Positions 19,435 through 27,942 of a stretch of 63,893 nt of DNA are shown here, piece by piece; the stretch's first letter is position 1; the number at the start of each line of letters is the position of its first letter. The stretch covers positions 1 through 63,893 of the forward strand of contig ONDF01000014.1 in NCBI GenBank assembly GCA_900316525.1. The letters run 5' to 3'. Origin of the DNA: an uncultured Bacteroidales bacterium. GTDB taxonomy: Bacteria; Bacteroidota; Bacteroidia; Bacteroidales; UBA932. Below the pieces are notes generated by a model. It was not told where the DNA came from. It saw only the letters and a program-made list of their open reading frames with translations, and ran no database searches. The translations under genes were made by a program, and so were the position numbers.

Positions 19435-20847
19435 ATGGCACAACAGCATTTCCTGGCCTTCGACTGCGGCGCCACTTCGGGGCGCGCGGTGCTGGCCACG
19501 TTTTCCGATGGCGCCTTCACGATGAAAGAAGTGTACCGCTTCCCGAGCGGCATCATCGAACTGAACGGCAAGTATTACTGGGACATCCTCGCGATTTATG
19601 ACCATTTCCGCAAGTGCCTGGCGCAACTGGGCCGGGAAGGGGTCCGGATCGATTCCATTGGCATCGACACCTGGGGCGTGGACTTCGGCTTCGTTGCCGA
19701 CGACGGCTCTCTCGTGGGCAATCCCCGCGCGTACCGCGATCCCTATACGGACGGGATCCCCGAGGAGGTCTTCCGGACCATCCCGCGGGAGGACCTGTAT
19801 GCGGCTACGGGCATCCAGATCCTGAACTTCAATTCCATCTTCCAACTGTATGCGCAGACGAAGGAGGGCTTCGCCCCGCTGCGTGTGGCGGACAAGGTCC
19901 TTTTCATCCCGGACCTCCTCGCCTATATGCTGACAGGAAACAAAGTCTGCGAGTACACCATCGCCTCCACCTCCGGAATGATGGACCAGACTTCCCGCCA
20001 GTTCAACCTGGGATTGCTGGAGAAACTGGGCGTCCGGACCGATGTCCTGCTGCCCATTACGCAGCCGGGCACCGTCGTCGGCACGCTACGGAAGGAAATC
20101 GCCGAGGCCTGCGGCGTCCCCGAGGTGCCGGTCGTCGCCGTCGCAGGCCACGACACGGCGTCGGCCATCGCCGCCGTCCCGGCCGCGGACGCGAAGTTCG
20201 CCTACCTGTCCAGCGGCACCTGGAGCCTGATGGGCATCGAGACACCTGCGCCCATCATCAACGAGGCCTCCACCCGCCTGAATTTCACCAATGAGGGCGG
20301 CATCGACGGCACCACCCGGTTCCTGAAGAACATCACCGGCATGTGGCTGCTGGAGCAATGCCGCAAGGTCTGGACCGCGGAAGGCCGCACCTACAGCTAT
20401 GCGGAACTTGAGGCCATGGCCCGTTCCGAGGCCGGTTTCGCGGGACGCATCAACCCGGACGACCCGCGTTTCGCCGCCCCGGCGAACATGGTGGAGGAAA
20501 TCCGTCATGCCCTGGATGACCGGGATCTGACCGACGCGCAGATCGTGTCCTGCATCTACCATTCCCTCGCGGACCGCTACAAGGAGGTCGTGGACATGCT
20601 CCAGGGCTTCGCGCCGTTCCCGATCGAGAAACTCCACGTGATCGGCGGCGGCAGCGCCAACGACACGATGAGCCAGTGGACGGCGGACGCCCTCGGCATC
20701 CCGGTCGTGGCCGGTCCCACCGAGGCCACCGCCATCGGCAACGTGATGATCCAGGCCCGCGCCGCCGGGCTCGTCAAGGACCGCTGGGAAATGCGCAGGA
20801 TGATCGCCGACGCCTTTGCGGTAAAGACTTTTAAGCCAAACAATTAA
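19435..20847 (+). CDS. rhaB: Rhamnulokinase
   Basis: Phosphorylates L-rhamnulose at C1 with ATP, the second step of rhamnose breakdown. The 470-residue FGGY-family kinase has the N-terminal phosphate motif FDCGATSGRAVLATF, the substrate segment DTWGVDFGFVADDG, and the C-terminal ATP-site segment LHVIGGGSANDTMSQW. The start at 19435 fits the family N-terminus; an upstream ATG (19387) precedes the -7 box. First gene of the operon, 13 nt before the isomerase. Confidence 0.96.
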   Translation: MAQQHFLAFDCGATSGRAVLATFSDGAFTMKEVYRFPSGIIELNGKYYWDILAIYDHFRKCLAQLGREGVRIDSIGIDTWGVDFGFVADDGSLVGNPRAYRDPYTDGIPEEVFRTIPREDLYAATGIQILNFNSIFQLYAQTKEGFAPLRVADKVLFIPDLLAYMLTGNKVCEYTIASTSGMMDQTSRQFNLGLLEKLGVRTDVLLPITQPGTVVGTLRKEIAEACGVPEVPVVAVAGHDTASAIAAVPAADAKFAYLSSGTWSLMGIETPAPIINEASTRLNFTNEGGIDGTTRFLKNITGMWLLEQCRKVWTAEGRTYSYAELEAMARSEAGFAGRINPDDPRFAAPANMVEEIRHALDDRDLTDAQIVSCIYHSLADRYKEVVDMLQGFAPFPIEKLHVIGGGSANDTMSQWTADALGIPVVAGPTEATAIGNVMIQARAAGLVKDRWEMRRMIADAFAVKTFKPNN

Positions 20848-20860
20848 AAACACTGATACC

Positions 20861-22111
20861 ATGAAAGAAGCACAGATCCTGAAAGCCTACGAGTTCGCCA
20901 AGGAGCGCTATGCCGCCATCGGCGTCGACACCGACAAGGCCGTCGAAACCCTCGAGAAAACCCCCATCTCCCTGCACTGCTGGCAGACCGACGACGTGAT
21001 CGGTTTCGAGAGCGCCGCAGGCCTCTCCGGCGGCATCCAGACCACCGGCAACTATCCGGGCCGCGCCCGCAACATCGACGAGGTCCGGGCCGACGTCAAA
21101 TTCGCGAAGAGCCTCATCGCGGGCAACCACCGCCTGAACCTCCACGAGATCTACGGCGACTTCGGCGGCAAGTTCGTGGACCGCGACGAGGTCACCGTCG
21201 ATTACTTCCAGAGCTGGATCCAGTGGGCCAAGGAGAACAACATGAAGCTGGACTTCAACTCCACCTCCTTCGGCCATCCCAAGAGCGGCGACCTGTCCCT
21301 CGCCAATCCCGATCCCGCCATCCGCGAATTCTGGATCGAGCACACCAAGCGCTGCCGCCGCATCGCGGACGCGATGGGCAAGGCCCAGGGCGACCCCTGC
21401 ATCATGAACATCTGGGTCCACGACGGTTCCAAGGACCAGACCGTGGAGCGCAAGCGCTACCGCGAGATCTTCGCCGAGGCCCTGGACGAGATCCTCAAGG
21501 AGGACCTCCCGGGGATGAAGACCTGCCTGGAGGCGAAGCTCTTCGGCATCGGTCTCGAGAGTTATACCGTGGGCTCCCACGACTTCGTGGCCGGCTACTG
21601 CGCCACCCGCAAGCTGATGTACACCCTGGACACCGGCCACTATGAGATGACCGAGAACGTGGCCGACATGGTCGCCTCGCTCCTGCTCTTCGTGCCGGAA
21701 CTGATGCTCCATGTCTCCCGCCCGATCCGCTGGGACTCCGACCACGTGACCATCATGAATGACCAGACGCTGGACCTGTTCAAGGAGATCGTCCGGGCGG
21801 ACGCCCTCGGCCGCAGCCACATCGGCTTGGACTATTTCGACGCCGCGATCAACCGCATCGGCGCCTACGTAATCGGCACCCGCGCCACGCAGAAGTGCGT
21901 CCTTTCGGCGCTCCTCGAGCCGCTCGCGAAGCTCCGCGAGTACGAGGACGCCGGCAAGGGCTTCCAGCGTCTCGCTCTCCTCGAGGAGGCGAAGACCCTC
22001 CCGTTCGGCGCCGTGTTCGATTACTTCAACTACAAGAACGGCGTCCCCGTGGGCGAGGAGTTCATCCCTTGCATCGAGCAGTACGAAAAGGAAGTTACAT
22101 CTAAGCGTTAA
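20861..22111 (+). CDS. rhaA: L-rhamnose isomerase
   Basis: Converts L-rhamnose to L-rhamnulose in the cytoplasm; the TIM-barrel enzyme uses two divalent metals. At 416 residues it matches the length and many segments of E. coli RhaA: SLHCWQTDDVIGFE, GGIQTTGNYPGRARN, LNLHEIY, MNIWVHDGSKD, ESKLFGIG-like EAKLFGIGLESYTVGS and LLHVSRPIRWDSDHV, which carry the metal ligands. The Bacteroides literature calls this gene rhaI. It is followed after 2 nt by a short palindromic repeat and then the transporter. Confidence 0.97.
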   Translation: MKEAQILKAYEFAKERYAAIGVDTDKAVETLEKTPISLHCWQTDDVIGFESAAGLSGGIQTTGNYPGRARNIDEVRADVKFAKSLIAGNHRLNLHEIYGDFGGKFVDRDEVTVDYFQSWIQWAKENNMKLDFNSTSFGHPKSGDLSLANPDPAIREFWIEHTKRCRRIADAMGKAQGDPCIMNIWVHDGSKDQTVERKRYREIFAEALDEILKEDLPGMKTCLEAKLFGIGLESYTVGSHDFVAGYCATRKLMYTLDTGHYEMTENVADMVASLLLFVPELMLHVSRPIRWDSDHVTIMNDQTLDLFKEIVRADALGRSHIGLDYFDAAINRIGAYVIGTRATQKCVLSALLEPLAKLREYEDAGKGFQRLALLEEAKTLPFGAVFDYFNYKNGVPVGEEFIPCIEQYEKEVTSKR

Positions 22112-22140
22112 GGAGATGCCCGGTCAAGCCGGGCATGACG
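22112..22140 (+). repeat. Short palindromic repeat, copy 1 (rhaA-rhaT junction)
   Basis: A 29-nt unit with 8-bp perfect arms ATGCCCGG (22116-22123) and CCGGGCAT (22129-22136), loop TCAAG, ending GACG. Copy 2 at 23163-23191 differs at two loop bases only. The right arm supplies the ATG at 22135. Confidence 0.85.
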
Positions 22141-22143
22141 GCT

Positions 22144-23163
22144 ATGTATTTGATAATCGGACTGTTAATCATTGCCATCGGGGCGTTCTGCCAGAGTTCC
22201 AGCTACGTTCCGATCAACAAGATCAAGGATTGGAGCTGGGAGAGCTACTGGATCGTCCAGGGCGTTTTCGCCTGGCTGCTGTTCCCGCTCGTGGGCGCCC
22301 TCCTGTCGGTCTCCGGGACCGGCGGGAGCTTCGGCGACCTGCTCGCGATGATGGGCGCGGACCCCAAGGCGACCTGGCTCACCATCCTGTTCGGCGCCCT
22401 GTGGGGCGTGGGCGGCTTGACTTTCGGCCTCAGCATGCGTTATCTCGGCGTCGCCCTGGGCCAGAGCATCGCGCTCGGCACCTGCTCGGCCCTCGGCGCC
22501 ATCCTGGGCCCGGTCTTCACGGGCCACGCGGGTGACCTCACGAGCGCCGTGATCATCGGCGTCGTCGTGACGCTCGTCGGCATCGCCATCATCGGCGTCG
22601 CGGGCGGCATGAAGGCCGCCGCGCTGCCGGAGGAGGAGAAGAAGAAGGCCGTGAAGGACTTCAACTTCGGCAAGGGCATCGCCGTGGCGCTGCTCGCCGG
22701 TTTCATGAGCGCCTGCTTCAACATCGGCCTGAACTTCGGCCAGGACCTGTACCTGACCGGCACGAAGCCCATCTTCCAGACGCTGCCGGCCACGATGCTC
22801 GTGACCTTCGGCGGCTTCCTGACGAACGCCGTCTATTGCTTCTACCAGAACAATAAGAACAAGACTTGGGGCGACTACGGGAAGAAGGCCCTCTGGGGCA
22901 ACAACCTCGTCTTCTGCTGCCTCGCCGGCCTGCTCTGGTACAGCCAGTTCTTCGGGCTGAGCCTGGGCAAGGGCTTCCTGACGGACTACCCGGTCCTCAT
23001 CACCTTCAGCTGGTGCATCCTGATGGCGCTGAACGTCGTGTTCTCCAACGTCTGGGGCATTATCCTCAAGGAGTGGAAGGGCGTTTCCAGGAAGACGATA
23101 ACGGTCCTCCTCGTGGGTCTCGCCGTGTTGATTTTCAGTACTTTCTTACCGCAGTTAATCTAG
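22144..23163 (+). CDS. rhaT: L-rhamnose/H+ symporter
   Basis: Inner-membrane sugar transporter of 339 residues with about ten hydrophobic segments, belonging to the RhaT family of the drug/metabolite transporter superfamily. The N-terminal segment SSSYVPINKIKDWSWESYW lines up with YAPFKKVKKWSWETMW of E. coli RhaT, and FGLSLGKGF and WGIILKEWKG are also family-like. The ATG at 22144 is preferred to the in-frame ATG at 22135, because the latter lies in the arm of a palindromic repeat and adds only Met-Thr-Ala. Confidence 0.93.
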   Translation: MYLIIGLLIIAIGAFCQSSSYVPINKIKDWSWESYWIVQGVFAWLLFPLVGALLSVSGTGGSFGDLLAMMGADPKATWLTILFGALWGVGGLTFGLSMRYLGVALGQSIALGTCSALGAILGPVFTGHAGDLTSAVIIGVVVTLVGIAIIGVAGGMKAAALPEEEKKKAVKDFNFGKGIAVALLAGFMSACFNIGLNFGQDLYLTGTKPIFQTLPATMLVTFGGFLTNAVYCFYQNNKNKTWGDYGKKALWGNNLVFCCLAGLLWYSQFFGLSLGKGFLTDYPVLITFSWCILMALNVVFSNVWGIILKEWKGVSRKTITVLLVGLAVLIFSTFLPQLI

Positions 23164-23191
23164 GAGATGCCCGGTCGGGCCGGGCATGACG
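23163..23191 (+). repeat. Short palindromic repeat, copy 2 (rhaT-rhaD junction)
   Basis: Same unit as copy 1, 27 of 29 bases identical. Arms ATGCCCGG (23167-23174) and CCGGGCAT (23180-23187) enclose TCGGG. Its first base is the last base of the rhaT stop codon, and its right arm contains the in-frame ATG at 23186. Confidence 0.85.
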
Positions 23192-23194
23192 AAC

Positions 23195-24004
23195 ATGAGT
23201 ATCCTTGACAACAGACCGGCCTTGAAGGCCGAAATCGACAAGGTCGCCGAAGTGGCCGGCTATCTCTGGCAGAAAGGCTGGGCCGAGCGGAACGGCGGCA
23301 ACATCACCATCAACATCACCGAGTGGGTGGACGACGCGATGCGGGCCCTGCCGGCCATCGGTCCGGCAGTCCCCATCGGCACGAAGCTCCCGGAGCTGGA
23401 AGGCTGCTGGTTCTACTGCAAGGGAACCGGCCGGCGGATGCGGGACCTCGCCCGCGACCCGATGGCGAACGGCTCCATCATCCGCATCGTGGACGATTGC
23501 ATGCGGTACGAGATCGTGGCGGACCTTCCCGTCGCCCCCACTTCCGAGCTCCCTTCCCACCTGAGCGTCCATAACTACCTGCTGGCGAAGGGCTCCCCGT
23601 ACCGGGCCTCCCTGCACACCCATCCCATCGAGCTGGTGGCGCTCACCCACAGCCGGAAATGGATGGAGAAGGACGTGGCCACGCGGATGCTCTGGTCGAT
23701 GATTCCCGAGACCAAGGCCTTCTGCCCTCGGGGCCTGGGCATGGTCCCGTACATGCTTCCCTCCAGCGTGGACCTCGCGGAAGCGACGATCCGGGCCATC
23801 GACGAAGACTATGACGTGGTGATGTGGGAGAAGCACGGCGTGTTCGCGGTGGATACGGACGTGATGTCGGCCTTCGACCAGGTCGATGTCCTGAACAAGT
23901 CCGCCCAGATCTATATCGCGGCCCGGAACATGGGCTTCGAGCCGGAGGGAATGTCGGACGGGCAGATGCAGGAGCTCTCCGACGCTTTCCATCTGCCGAA
24001 ATAG
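23195..24004 (+). CDS. rhaD: Rhamnulose-1-phosphate aldolase
   Basis: Zinc-dependent class II aldolase that splits L-rhamnulose 1-phosphate into dihydroxyacetone phosphate and L-lactaldehyde. Of 269 residues, it has the KGWAERNGGNITI entry and the zinc ligands His141 and His143 (SLHTHPIE) and His214 (WEKHGVF), almost the same numbering as in E. coli RhaD (141, 143, 212). The start 23195 is preferred over the repeat-derived ATG at 23186. No lactaldehyde reductase or rhamnose mutarotase follows, so lactaldehyde must be handled by a gene elsewhere. Confidence 0.96.
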   Translation: MSILDNRPALKAEIDKVAEVAGYLWQKGWAERNGGNITINITEWVDDAMRALPAIGPAVPIGTKLPELEGCWFYCKGTGRRMRDLARDPMANGSIIRIVDDCMRYEIVADLPVAPTSELPSHLSVHNYLLAKGSPYRASLHTHPIELVALTHSRKWMEKDVATRMLWSMIPETKAFCPRGLGMVPYMLPSSVDLAEATIRAIDEDYDVVMWEKHGVFAVDTDVMSAFDQVDVLNKSAQIYIAARNMGFEPEGMSDGQMQELSDAFHLPK

Positions 24005-24020
24005 GACCGGTATCCAACCG

Positions 24021-24070
24021 TTTGCATTATCGGAGGGAAATGGGTATATTTGAATGATTTATTCATTCAA
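24021..24070 (+). promoter_or_regulatory. Promoter and inverted repeat before the GH2 gene
   Basis: TTTG (24021-24024), a 20-nt spacer and TATATTTG (24045-24052) form a full promoter inside the 71-nt gap after rhaD. A perfect 8-bp inverted repeat, TTGAATGA (24050-24057) and TCATTCAA (24063-24070), starts inside the -7 box and spans the expected transcript start, a position typical of a repressor operator. Confidence 0.72.
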
Positions 24071-24075
24071 TGCCC

Positions 24076-27000
24076 ATGAAAAAGGCCTTTACCCTCTGCC
24101 TGCTGGCGCTGGCGCTGCCCGTCGGCGCCCAGTCCTATCTGGAAAGGATTGACAGTTACATCGAGAACACGTCCGTATTCGAGGAAAACCAGGAGCCCGG
24201 CCGGGCTTTCCATATCCCGGCGCAGTCCCTGTCCCTGAACGGCACCTGGAAGTTCGGCTACTACGAGAGCCCGGCGGAAGTCCCGGCGGATTTCTTCAAG
24301 CCGGCGTTCAACGACCGGAAATGGGGGACCATCGAAGTCCCTTCCAACTGGGAGATGCAAGGATACGGTCAGGCCGTGTTCCGCAATGTCACGACTCCTT
24401 TCCCGCTGCTGGCGCCCAAGGAGACGCGGGAACGGCTCGTGGCGGCCATGAACAATCCGGATCTGCCGCAGAGCACCCGGGACTATTTCCTGTCGCGCCT
24501 GGGAGGCAGCCTGACCCCGCCGCCCTTTGCCGTGAGCGTGCCGCAAGTCCCGGAATTCAACCCTACAGGCGCCTACCGGACCTCTTTCAACCTTCCGAAG
24601 AACTGGAAGGGCGAGCAGGTGTTCCTGCGCTTCGAGAAAGTCGCATCCGCCTCGTTCGTGTGGATCAACGGGCAGGAAGTGGGCTACAACGAAGGCGCCC
24701 AGGAACCCGCTGAGTACAATGTCACGAAGTACCTCAAGCCCGGGAAGAACACCCTCGCGGTGCTCGTGCTCAAGTACAGCGACGGCTATTACCTGGAAGG
24801 CCAGGACTACTGGCGCCTGGCGGGCATCTTCGACGATGTCACGCTGTACGCATCCCCGCAGGCCCGGATCTGGGACTGGCAGGTAATCACGGACTTCGGA
24901 CCGGATTTCGTCGATTCGGACCTGAGCGTCGCCGTCACCCTGCGCGGATTTGACGTGCAGGGGAGCGGATACAAGGTGAAGGCGACCGTTTCCCGGGAAA
25001 GGAAGATAGTCGCGCAGATGACCGGCGGCCCCGTCGCCATCGGCCCGGGCAGCTGCCAGACCGTGAACCTGACTGCGAAGGTGAAGGCTCCGGAGAAGTG
25101 GACGGCGGAAACCCCGGCGCTGTACCGGCTGGACCTCGTCCTCACCGATGAGGCCGGTCAGGTCGTGGACCAGGTCGACAAGCGCATCGGTTTCAAGAAA
25201 ACCGAGATCCGCGACGGCGTCTTCTACCTCAACGGGCAGCCCGTGAAAGTGAGCGCCGAATGCTCCCACATGCAGCATCCCACGCTTGGACACGCGATGA
25301 CCGAGGAGGTCATCCGCCGCGACATGGAAATCCTCAAGCAGTTCAATTTCAACGCGGTCCGGACCTCGCACTATCCGCCCGTGAACGAATACCTGGACCT
25401 GGCCGACGAGTACGGCCTCTATGTCATCGACGAGACCGGGGACGAGGCCCATGCCTCGGAATACGTGAGCAGCTGGCCGGAGTTTACGGAGATGTACCGC
25501 GAGCGGGTGCAGCGGATGGTCCTCAGGGACCGCAACCACGCCTGCGTCCTGTTCTGGAGCGCCGGCAACGAGAGCGGCGAGGGCAATAACATCGCGGAAG
25601 TGATCAAGGAAGGCAAGCGCCTGGATCCCACGCGATTCTGGATGTACGGCGGCAACGCCGCGAAGCATCCGGCCGAAGACATCGTGGGCCCGCGCTATCC
25701 CATCCCGATCGAGCACGAAATCGGCTACGGCCTGGATACCAAGGATATGCGGCCTTCCTTCATGGACGAATATCTCTCCGTGGCCGGCAACGGCGGCGGC
25801 GCGATGGACGATTTCTGGGAGGTGATCTATGCCCATCCCAAGCTCATGGGCGGCGCCATCTGGGATTTCGTGAGCCCGGGTCTCGAGGAGCCTGTGCGCG
25901 CGCTGAAGGACAAGTCTCCGAATGCGGTTCCCGCCCATATCATGGGCAAGGCCAGGCTGGTCCAGGGCCCCACGGGGAAAGCCATCGACCTGAACAAGCA
26001 GGACCAGTGGGTGCAGGTGTACCGGGCCGATGCCGTGGAAATCTCCGGCGACAAGCTCACCCTCACGCTGGACGTCCTGCCCCGGAAATACAACGTCTCC
26101 GGCGGCTATCTCCTCACCAAGGGCGACAACCAGTACGGCCTGCAGCAGTACCGCGACGAGCGGCTGGACTTCTTCCTGGACACCGGCAAGAAGGAGGTCC
26201 TGTCGGCCGCCCTTCCCGCCGATTGGGAAGGGAAGTGGCATAACGTGACCGCCACCTACGACGGGGCCGAGATGAAGATCTATATCGACGGCGCCGAAAA
26301 GGCCGCGAAGCCCATGAAGGGCAATATCCGCAACCTGCCGCTGGCCGTCTGCATCGGCCGGAACGAGCAAACCTGCGGCCAGGAGACGAGCGTCTATACC
26401 TGCGACGCGGTGATCGACAATGTCGGCATCTTCGCCGACGCCGTGAAGCCGGGCGCCTTCGACCCGTCGAAGGCGGCGCTCTGGCTCGATTTCGAGGGAG
26501 AGACCGTCGAGGGGACCTTCTGGACCTACGGCCTCGGCGCGCGCACCTACGGCAGCATCTGGCCGGACCGCACGCCGCAGCCGGAAATGTGGCAGATGAA
26601 GAAGAGCACGCAGCCCCTGTCCTTCACGCTCCTGGACCCGGAGCAGGGGACCCTGGAGGTGTGGAACCGGAGCCGCTTCCTGAACGCTTCGCACTATGCG
26701 ACCTCCTGGACCCTGACGGCCGATGCCGACGTGGTCGCCTCCGGCGAACTGCCGCTGGACGTCGCGCCGATGGGCCGGAAGATCGTCCGGATCCCGCTGA
26801 CGCATCCGCAGGCCGTCCCCGGCAAGGAATACCGCCTGACGGTGAGCTCGGCGCTCGCGGAGGATGAGATGTGGGCTCCGAAGGGCCATGAGGTGTCCTG
26901 GGACCAGTTCGAACTGACGGCCTGGAACGTCCCGGCCAAACCCGTCCCCGCCTCCGGCAAGGTCAGCCTCGCGCAGGATGCGAAGGGCATCACGGCTTCC

Positions 27001-27918
27001 GGCAAGGGCTTCGCCTATCGGTTTGACGCCGTTACTGGCGAACTGGTTTCCGCCGTCGTGAACGGGAAGGAGATGCTTTCCGCGCCGCTCAAGCTGAATG
27101 TCTGGCGGGCGCCGCTCGCCAACGAGCTGGACGGCTGGAACGCCGGCAGCGGCGGCCGCATCGACGCGAAGGGATACGGCACGCTCGGCTCCGGTCAGGT
27201 GCTGGCCTCCCACTACCATGTGGCGGGACTGGACCGGATGAACGCGATTCCGATCCGGGTCAATGCCCGGGAAGCGGGGGACGAAGTCGTCATCGACGTC
27301 CGCGACCTGGCCGTCACGGGCTACTACAATGTCCAACTGGACGCCTATATCAGCGGCAATACCTATAACGGCTTCGACGAAACCTGGTCCTGGTGCGTTT
27401 TTGGCGACGGAACGCTGACCGTGCACCACAAGGTGTACCCGCAGGGGAACATGCCCGCGTGGCTCCCGCGCATGGGCGTCACCCTGATGCTGGACAAGTC
27501 CCTGAACCAGGTGGAATGGCACGGAAGAGGCCCGCAGGCCTCCTATCCGGACCGCAGGAGCGGCTATCGCCTGGGCATCTGGAAGACGGATGTCGAGGCG
27601 ATGTACGAGCCTTATCTGATCCCGCAGGACTACGGTCTGCGGATGGACAGCCGCTGGGTCCGGATGACGGACGCGGCCGGCGCCGGCCTGGAATTCTCCA
27701 TGGACCAGCCCTTCGCCTTCAACGCCTACGACTGCACGACGGAGAACCTGACCAAGGCCCTGTACCAGTTCGATCTGCAGCGGGGCGGTGACATCACCCT
27801 GAACCTGGACTATGCCACCTCCGGCGTGGGCGACACCGCCCGGGGCATCCTGGGCGCCTACCGCGCCTATCCGACCGTGTACGAACGGACCATCCGCATC
27901 CGGCCGGTCAAGCAATGA
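24076..27918 (+). CDS. GH2 beta-galactosidase-like enzyme with inserted LamG domain
   Basis: Large exported glycosidase of 1280 residues, LacZ architecture. A signal peptide (1-19, PVGAQ) is followed by the sugar-binding domain (LNGTWKF, DDVTLYASP), an immunoglobulin-like domain and the GH2 barrel. The acid/base is Glu499 in WSAGNESGEG and the nucleophile is Glu565 in FMDEYLSVAGN. Right after the barrel, about residues 625-813, a LamG/concanavalin-like module (KWHNVTATYDGAEMKIYIDG) interrupts the usual chain before domain 4 and the C-terminal beta-galactosidase small-chain domain (about 965-1280). The start at 24076 avoids the inverted repeat; 24070 would add Met-Pro. The substrate may be galactan side chains of pectin; this is inferred from the rhamnose context. 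Confidence 0.92.
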   Translation: MKKAFTLCLLALALPVGAQSYLERIDSYIENTSVFEENQEPGRAFHIPAQSLSLNGTWKFGYYESPAEVPADFFKPAFNDRKWGTIEVPSNWEMQGYGQAVFRNVTTPFPLLAPKETRERLVAAMNNPDLPQSTRDYFLSRLGGSLTPPPFAVSVPQVPEFNPTGAYRTSFNLPKNWKGEQVFLRFEKVASASFVWINGQEVGYNEGAQEPAEYNVTKYLKPGKNTLAVLVLKYSDGYYLEGQDYWRLAGIFDDVTLYASPQARIWDWQVITDFGPDFVDSDLSVAVTLRGFDVQGSGYKVKATVSRERKIVAQMTGGPVAIGPGSCQTVNLTAKVKAPEKWTAETPALYRLDLVLTDEAGQVVDQVDKRIGFKKTEIRDGVFYLNGQPVKVSAECSHMQHPTLGHAMTEEVIRRDMEILKQFNFNAVRTSHYPPVNEYLDLADEYGLYVIDETGDEAHASEYVSSWPEFTEMYRERVQRMVLRDRNHACVLFWSAGNESGEGNNIAEVIKEGKRLDPTRFWMYGGNAAKHPAEDIVGPRYPIPIEHEIGYGLDTKDMRPSFMDEYLSVAGNGGGAMDDFWEVIYAHPKLMGGAIWDFVSPGLEEPVRALKDKSPNAVPAHIMGKARLVQGPTGKAIDLNKQDQWVQVYRADAVEISGDKLTLTLDVLPRKYNVSGGYLLTKGDNQYGLQQYRDERLDFFLDTGKKEVLSAALPADWEGKWHNVTATYDGAEMKIYIDGAEKAAKPMKGNIRNLPLAVCIGRNEQTCGQETSVYTCDAVIDNVGIFADAVKPGAFDPSKAALWLDFEGETVEGTFWTYGLGARTYGSIWPDRTPQPEMWQMKKSTQPLSFTLLDPEQGTLEVWNRSRFLNASHYATSWTLTADADVVASGELPLDVAPMGRKIVRIPLTHPQAVPGKEYRLTVSSALAEDEMWAPKGHEVSWDQFELTAWNVPAKPVPASGKVSLAQDAKGITASGKGFAYRFDAVTGELVSAVVNGKEMLSAPLKLNVWRAPLANELDGWNAGSGGRIDAKGYGTLGSGQVLASHYHVAGLDRMNAIPIRVNAREAGDEVVIDVRDLAVTGYYNVQLDAYISGNTYNGFDETWSWCVFGDGTLTVHHKVYPQGNMPAWLPRMGVTLMLDKSLNQVEWHGRGPQASYPDRRSGYRLGIWKTDVEAMYEPYLIPQDYGLRMDSRWVRMTDAAGAGLEFSMDQPFAFNAYDCTTENLTKALYQFDLQRGGDITLNLDYATSGVGDTARGILGAYRAYPTVYERTIRIRPVKQ

Positions 27919-27942
27919 CCCTGTAACTTAAACGATAACACC

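Noticed and set aside
22135..22137. ATG in the repeat as the rhaT start (and 23186 for rhaD)
   Set aside because: Both lie within a palindromic repeat arm and add three residues not seen in the families; downstream ATGs are better, although use of the upstream ones cannot be excluded.
24067..27915. 1282-residue minus-strand frame opposite GH2
   Set aside because: It is the antisense image of the GH2 gene, with typical Arg/Val/Gly shadow composition; GH2 motifs are all on plus.
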